Source: Bartonella birtlesii IBS 325
Lineage (GTDB): Bacteria > Pseudomonadota > Alphaproteobacteria > Rhizobiales > Rhizobiaceae
Reading direction: 5' to 3'
Assembly (NCBI RefSeq): GCF_000273375.1
Contig: NZ_CM001557.1
Span: forward strand, 815,625-879,624
Length of the DNA stretch: 64,000 nt
The notes under the pieces are model-generated. The model worked only from the letters and a program-made list of their open reading frames with translations, did no database searches and was not told the DNA's origin. Each line of letters starts with the position of its first letter. Position 1 is the first letter of the stretch. The translations under genes were made by a program, and so were the position numbers. Shown here piece by piece: positions 58,541 through 64,000 of this stretch.

Positions 58541-59820
58541 ATCCTCATTCCATAAAAATTCCTATATAAAGTAGGACACGAATTAAAAGTTTAAAACCTA
58601 CATCTGTCTATTCCAAGAACAGGACAGTGAAGTGATTGAGCAAAAATAAAAAACTTTCTAATAATACTTACGAAGATCTATTTCACTTTATTCATTGGCA
58701 AAAAAATTATACTAAGTGATCTAATTCATAATTAGACAGAATTCTTTCAATTTTTCACACTTGATCTTTATGTAGTTTACTCCATAAATCCTACAAATAA
58801 ACTTTATTTTGATAGTGATACATCACATACCAAAAACTGCATGTTTGAATTAAATATACCTCAATATAATTCTCTAAAAGACAGTTTCAAAAAAGGGCTA
58901 CCAAATAAGGACTACCAACGACATCAGCATTTAAGTCATCGATCTTATAGCTAATCTACAGTCTTTTTTTGCAATTTTTTTACAAGAACCCAAGAAATAA
59001 AATTTACGACATATAGCAATACTGCTCATTATCGCAAACTCATCATTTATACAAAAGGTATAGTCAATCATTATTCCTACATTATCTTTTTTACCAAATT
59101 AATTTCCTCACCAGCATTCAAAATAAAAATACTTCTAATTTCAGTATTAGAATTTTCATAAAGACCACTTACAAATCTTAAAGGTTTAAATAACAATTTT
59201 ATCAACTCACATTTTTTCTTGCATTAGCATCCCTAAAATAGTTTCAAGTGATTTTAATTGAAAAATTTTAATACCCACCACCTGTTTATTAAACACATAA
59301 TGTATTATACAGATCTAATTCAAAAAAGCTATAACTAATTTGAATATTCTTTGTTTTGCTCTTTATATTATCTCAATTGTCTTAAGAAAGATGAACTCAT
59401 TAATAAACTCTTTAAAGAAAGATCTCTATAAGCAAATGACTCAAATAAAAATTATAATAGATACAATCTATCTATTATAATTTGTTTTCAATTTATTATA
59501 TTCGTAGCTGTATGTCAGTATACACACATTTTGATAACAAGCAACAAAACACTTGATATAAACTTGGCTAAAAGTAAGTAGCTCAAATATACCAAATATA
59601 GAGTGCTTAAAAAAGAAATTGATTATTTATCTAACATTTTGGATATTTCATTATAAGGCATGATCAAAACATTATTAGAGATGATTAGCGAAGCGCAAAG
59701 AAAATGCTACTGTTGTAGAGAAATGTTAAAAACCCTATTCTCTTACTTTTATCTACGCATCCCTCACTTAAAAAAACATATGAAATATCAATAATTTAAT
59801 AGGAATATAAAACTGTATGG
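58541..59820. other. long AT-rich stretch without genes
   Basis: About 1.3 kb up to tRNA-Phe with no supported gene. Very AT-rich; presumably decayed prophage DNA between the lysozyme and the tRNA. Confidence 0.4.
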
Positions 59821-59893
<73 letters not shown>

Positions 59894-60298
59894 ACATTTC
59901 ACAAAACACGTGAAATGTGTGTGGTTATAACATTTAAATTTTCTCTGTCCAGTCATCCAGAGAAAAATAATTAATTTTTTCTAGTTTATCTGCATATTTT
60001 AGATAATTATAATGATTCTCTCCGTAAAATAAACTTGATAGCTATATTATGATACGTTACTGTATTGCTATCAAGATGCTGTCTTATCGTAGTGATAACG
60101 CGAGGAAATCTTTTAAAGAATCGATATTATGGACATGATTAAAAAGGCTATTTTTTACAAGATTTCCATGTATTTTAAGCTTGCGGGATAAAGAGAAAAC
60201 ATTTTTGATATTTGTCTAAAGGGACTATCGGCTTCAGTCTTTAATAATAATTCATTTTTTTAAAGAAAGACAAGCCATCTAAAAGGGGAGAAATAATA
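59894..60298. other. serC upstream region
   Basis: 405 bp without a gene. In the last 90 bases, GACT/AGTC flanks CGGCTT, and GGCTT (about 60229-60233) can pair with AAGCC near 60271-60275, so a structured leader is possible. A serC RNA leader motif is known in alphaproteobacteria, but I cannot confirm a match. Confidence 0.3.
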
Positions 60299-61462
60299 AT
60301 GATAATGTTTAAAAAACCAAATTGTCGTCCAAATAATCCTAATTTTTCTTCAGGGCCTTGTAGTAAGAGACCGGGTTGGACTTTTGAAGCTCTTAAAAAC
60401 GCGCTAGTTGGACGATCACACCGATCGAAAGAGGCAGAATTAAAACTTGCTGAAGTTATTGATTTAACCCGTGAGGTTTTAGAAGTTCCTTCTGATTATC
60501 ATATAGGAATGATTCCTGGTTCAGATACTGGTGCTGTCGAAGCATCCCTATGGTCTTTATTAGGTGAACGTGGCGTAGATATGGCGGCATGGGAAAGCTT
60601 TGGTTTTGGATGGGGCACAGATGTTGTTGAGCAATTAAAACTTCCCGATGTCCGTCGCTTTGAGGCACCTTATGGTGAGCTACCAGATTTAACACAACTT
60701 GACTTTGATCGTGATGTTGTTTTTACATGGAATGGAACAACTTCAGGTGTGCGTATTCCCAATGCGGATTTCATTCCAGAAAAGCGCGCTGGTTTAACTA
60801 TTTGTGATGCTACATCTGCAGCTTTTGGGCAATATCTTGATTTTTCAAAATTAGATGTGGTGACTTTTTCATGGCAAAAAGTTTTGGGTGGTGAGGCAGC
60901 ACATGGTATGGTGATTTTAAGTCCTCGTGCCGTTGAACGTCTTGAGAGTTATGTTCCAATTTGGCCTATGCCTCAACTTTTCTATATGACTAAAAATGGA
61001 GAATTAAATGAAGATATTTTTAAAGGGAAGATAATTAATACGCCTTCTATGCTCTGTGTCGAGGATTTTCTTGATGGATTGAAATGGGCAAAATCTCTGG
61101 GTGGGGCACCAGCATTAAGAGCACGTGTTGAGAAAAACTTTGCTGTATTTGATGCTTTTGTTTGCAAAACACCGTGGTTAGAATATTTGGCCAAAGATCC
61201 TAAAGTACGTTCTAATACATCTGTTTGTTTAGATATTGTCGATCCAGTAATTACAGCTTTGGATACTGAAAAGCGGAAATCTTTTATAAAAGCGATAGTG
61301 AATCGTCTTGACGAAGAAGGCGCTGCTTATGATATTGGCTCGTATCGAAATGCTCCTCCAGGGTTGCGCATTTGGACAGGTATAACAATTGAGGCTTCTG
61401 ATCTTGAAATTTTAACACAATGGCTTGAATGGGCATTTCAGGTTGAAAAAGCTCGTCTTTAG
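60299..61462 (+). CDS. serC: phosphoserine aminotransferase
   Basis: A 387-residue PLP enzyme converting 3-phosphohydroxypyruvate and glutamate to phosphoserine (serine and vitamin B6 pathways). NFSSGPCSKRPGWTFEALKN, GMIPGSDTGAVEASLWSLLG, and the PLP lysine in TFSWQKVLGGEAAHG (K194). AGGGGAG lies 8 bases before the ATG at 60299. In many relatives serA follows; here purA does. Confidence 0.96.
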   Translation: MIMFKKPNCRPNNPNFSSGPCSKRPGWTFEALKNALVGRSHRSKEAELKLAEVIDLTREVLEVPSDYHIGMIPGSDTGAVEASLWSLLGERGVDMAAWESFGFGWGTDVVEQLKLPDVRRFEAPYGELPDLTQLDFDRDVVFTWNGTTSGVRIPNADFIPEKRAGLTICDATSAAFGQYLDFSKLDVVTFSWQKVLGGEAAHGMVILSPRAVERLESYVPIWPMPQLFYMTKNGELNEDIFKGKIINTPSMLCVEDFLDGLKWAKSLGGAPALRARVEKNFAVFDAFVCKTPWLEYLAKDPKVRSNTSVCLDIVDPVITALDTEKRKSFIKAIVNRLDEEGAAYDIGSYRNAPPGLRIWTGITIEASDLEILTQWLEWAFQVEKARL

Positions 61463-61843
61463 AGGACTTTTTACGGTTTTCATAACGCATTTTTTAAAAG
61501 AGTACGGGAGATTATGATTTTCTCGTATTCTTATGTTTTCAAGTACCGTGTGGATTGCAAAAAATCATAAATAAGTATAAATAATTTATTAGGTATTGAC
61601 TAGAATAGCAACCAAAAGCTCTAAATATTTCTACTTTTATAGCCAAAAGAACTAATTGAGAATAAGGATATATTTTATATCCTGGTATTTTGTTGCCTTT
61701 ATAGTCATGAGTTTTAAAATTTAATCGCTTAAAGATTGGGAAAAAGCTAAAATGAAGAGTCGCACTTGCTTTAAGGTTTCGTTATAAAGGAGCGTTTGTT
61801 TTTGAATACTGGTTTTATTTGACCAAACACAACGGAGAAAATT
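61463..61843. other. serC-purA intergenic stretch
   Basis: 381 bp without a supported gene. The end carries the purA ribosome-binding site (GGAGAAAATT). serA, expected here in related genera, is absent. Confidence 0.4.
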
Positions 61844-63133
61844 ATGGCCAATGTAGTAGTTGTTGGTACACAATGGGGTGATGAGGGTAAAGGTAAAATT
61901 GTAGATTGGTTATCTGAGCGAGCAGATATTGTGGTGAGATATCAGGGGGGGCATAATGCAGGACATACATTGGTTGTTGATGGGGTTAGTTATAAATTAT
62001 CGCTTTTACCGTCTGGTTTAGTACGTGGAAAGTTATCTATTATTGGCAATGGGGTTGTCGTTGATCCTCATCATTTCGTTGTAGAATTAAAAAAATTACG
62101 TGAACAGGGTATAAAAATTACACCAGAAATTTTGCGTATTGCTGAAAATGCTCCATTGATTCTTTCGTTGCATCGTGATCTTGATGCAATTCGTGAGAGT
62201 GGCTTATCGGGTTTAAAAATTGGTACAACAAAGCGTGGTATTGGTCCAGCTTATGAAGATAAAGTAGGGCGTCGTGCTATCCGTGTGATGGATTTGGCGG
62301 AAGCGGATACGCTTATGGCTAAAATCGAACGGCTTTTACGACATCATAATGCTTTACGTCGTGGAATGGGTGTTACAGAGATTGCTTCTCAAGCACTTTA
62401 TGATGAATTGATGCAAGTAGCTGATGAAATTCTACCCTTTATGGATTGTACGTGGCGTCTTTTAGATGAAAGCGGTCAGATAGGAAAACACGTTCTCTTT
62501 GAAGGTGCTCAAGGTGCTTTATTGGATAATGATTTTGGGACTTATCCTTATGTGACATCATCCAATACAGTGGCTGGGCAGGCATGTACCGGCTCAGGTA
62601 TGGGGCTTGGATCAATTCATTATGTTTTGGGTATTGCAAAAGCTTATACAACACGTGTTGGAGAAGGGCCATTCCCGACAGAGCAAATAAATGATATTGG
62701 TGAATTTCTTGGGATGCGTGGGAAAGAATTTGGTGTTGTAACTGGTAGAAAACGTCGATGTGGTTGGTTTGATGCCGTCTTAGTACGTCAGATGGTAACG
62801 ATTTGTGGAATTCAAGGTATAGCGCTGACAAAACTTGATGTTTTAGATGGTTTGGATGAAATTAAAATCTGTATTGGTTATGAGCTTGATGGTAAAAAAA
62901 TTGATTATTTACCTTCTTCTATGGGAATACAAGCTCGTGTGAAGCCCATTTATGAAACATTAGAAGGTTGGAAGAAAGCTACAGCACATGCGTTGAGTTG
63001 GAAAGATTTACCAGTGCAGGCTATCAAATATATACGCTATATTGAAGAATTTATTGGTACTCAGGTAGCTTTATTATCCACGAGCCCTGAGCGTGAAGAT
63101 ACAATTCTTATTACTGACCCTTTTGCAAATTAA
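61844..63133 (+). CDS. purA: adenylosuccinate synthetase
   Basis: A 429-residue cytosolic enzyme joining IMP and aspartate with GTP in AMP synthesis. The N-terminal [20 protein letters not shown] and QGGHNAGHT motifs, [40 protein letters not shown], and [16 protein letters not shown] are diagnostic. GGAG lies 7 bases before ATG. Full length. Confidence 0.97.
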   Translation: MANVVVVGTQWGDEGKGKIVDWLSERADIVVRYQGGHNAGHTLVVDGVSYKLSLLPSGLVRGKLSIIGNGVVVDPHHFVVELKKLREQGIKITPEILRIAENAPLILSLHRDLDAIRESGLSGLKIGTTKRGIGPAYEDKVGRRAIRVMDLAEADTLMAKIERLLRHHNALRRGMGVTEIASQALYDELMQVADEILPFMDCTWRLLDESGQIGKHVLFEGAQGALLDNDFGTYPYVTSSNTVAGQACTGSGMGLGSIHYVLGIAKAYTTRVGEGPFPTEQINDIGEFLGMRGKEFGVVTGRKRRCGWFDAVLVRQMVTICGIQGIALTKLDVLDGLDEIKICIGYELDGKKIDYLPSSMGIQARVKPIYETLEGWKKATAHALSWKDLPVQAIKYIRYIEEFIGTQVALLSTSPEREDTILITDPFAN

Positions 63134-63339
63134 TGATTATTTTGAGAGTGAAGAAGAAATTTAACAGTGAATGAAAGAGAGGTACAAAATAGCATTGTTT
63201 ATTTTTTATATTCATTTTAAACTATCATGGCAGTTATATCAATAGAAATAACAATCAATTTAGAAGGCTAAAATAAAAACGTTTTTAGCTTTACAGCTGG
63301 GACTTCTTTCCTCAGTTTGAGAAAGAGATTATAGAGGAT

Positions 63340-64000
63340 ATGGTAGATTTCGTTGGAATCTTAAAAAAAGCAATTAATGCGCAAAGTAATATTACACCAC
63401 AAGTGCGTAAGAGGATTTATAAACGAGCTATCGAAACATTAGAACGTAAGTTTGTTGCAGCAACAGTACCACAAGCAATGGCAGATGAGCAAAGAAAGAT
63501 TTTGCAAAATGCTATTGCAACTGTTGAAGCAGAATATTTAGCAGTTGAAAAGAAGCTATTTTCTTCAGTGATTGGATGGAATCCTATAGAGGAAATAGAA
63601 AACGACAAGAACATACAAAACTCTATATTACCACAAGGGAATGCTTTTTCAGAAGAAAGTCAGGGGTCTATAAGTTTAAAGGATAACAAGGCATTTAATA
63701 AGCCTTGTGTATCCAGGATACCAAATGCAGAACCTGTCAATATGGAAGCTCATTGGGCTTCTCATTCTTTTGATGAAAAGATGTTGAAAACTTCGCTTGT
63801 AGAAGCTTCTTCGCAAAAAGATAATTCACACATTGTTTCACATATTTTTTCTCAAGCTGTACGTCGTGCTAATCGGTCGTCGAAACGAAGACGTATTGTA
63901 ATAGGTACTGCTGTTGTTGCTAGTTTTGTCGTTTTAACTATTGGTATTTGTTTTGTTGGTGGACGTATATTCCTATCAAATGATCATCAATTATTAGAAG
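63340..64000 (+). CDS. membrane protein of unknown function (partial)
   Basis: The first 220 residues of a protein cut by the window end. N-terminal helical region (VGILKKAINAQSNITPQVRK, AIETLERKFVAATVPQAMAD), a low-complexity middle, then a basic stretch RRANRSSKRRRIV and one membrane helix (about residues 189-211, GTAVVASFVVLTIGICFVGG). Similar proteins lie near purA in related genera. ATG at 63340; GAGG lies very close upstream, so the start is not certain. Confidence 0.75.
   Translation, partial: MVDFVGILKKAINAQSNITPQVRKRIYKRAIETLERKFVAATVPQAMADEQRKILQNAIATVEAEYLAVEKKLFSSVIGWNPIEEIENDKNIQNSILPQGNAFSEESQGSISLKDNKAFNKPCVSRIPNAEPVNMEAHWASHSFDEKMLKTSLVEASSQKDNSHIVSHIFSQAVRRANRSSKRRRIVIGTAVVASFVVLTIGICFVGGRIFLSNDHQLLE

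Overview
The window comes from a Bartonella-like alphaproteobacterium (Hyphomicrobiales). This rests on the low-GC DNA, the chromosomal genes at the right (an APC amino-acid permease, bioMNY plus a second bioY, serC, purA, slyX) and the prophage protein types. No species is claimed.

Positions about 57-49920 are one roughly 50 kb prophage. It lies between a P4-type integrase (144-1301, +) and an AlpA-like excisionase (49662-49865, +) next to tRNA-Thr(CGT). A 15-bp direct repeat (42-56 and 49921-49935), flanked on the phage side by matching 19-bp repeats, is the likely attL/attR. The virion genes are a mosaic. The head is lambda-like: terminase, gpW, portal, S49 protease, decoration protein, capsid E and joining protein (33.7-26.8 kb, -). 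The contractile tail is P2-like: V, W, J, I and fibre proteins at 23.6-15.3 kb, then FI, FII, E/E', T, U, X, D at 12.4-5.9 kb, all on the - strand. Lysis genes (spanin-like pair, lysozyme) are at 2.3-3.5 kb. The early and immunity region (39-49.9 kb) has SSB, a DUF1376 replication protein, divergent Cro-like and CI/LexA-type repressors, ERF annealase, YqaJ exonuclease and Xis.

The most striking feature is the number of antirepressor cassettes. Ten leaders match the architecture of phage P1 C4 antisense RNA: a 5' a1/b1 pair, a central complementary a'/b' pair, and an a2/b2 pair overlapping the ant ribosome-binding site. Eight precede AntA-type antirepressor genes and two are truncated with no gene. 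The a/b words change together within each copy, and every complete copy has a different combination, so each cassette appears to carry its own address. One cassette has been invaded by a P22-like immI module (mnt-like, arc-like, ant). One more antirepressor has a Rha N-terminus.

Between the structural blocks sit toxin-antitoxin pairs (HigBA, Phd-PemK, two HicAB, BrnTA) and orphan antitoxins. Several are arranged convergently with an ant cassette around a short GC-rich palindrome, which suggests a repeating composite unit: TA, palindrome, ant, C4. Three toxin genes appear to start at the transcription start site with no Shine-Dalgarno sequence.

Right of tRNA-Thr the chromosome is gene-poor: slyX, a small membrane protein, the permease, the biotin ECF transporter, and a decayed prophage next to tRNA-Phe (an integrase fragment and a lysozyme that has lost two catalytic residues). 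Then come serC, purA and the start of a membrane protein cut by the window end.
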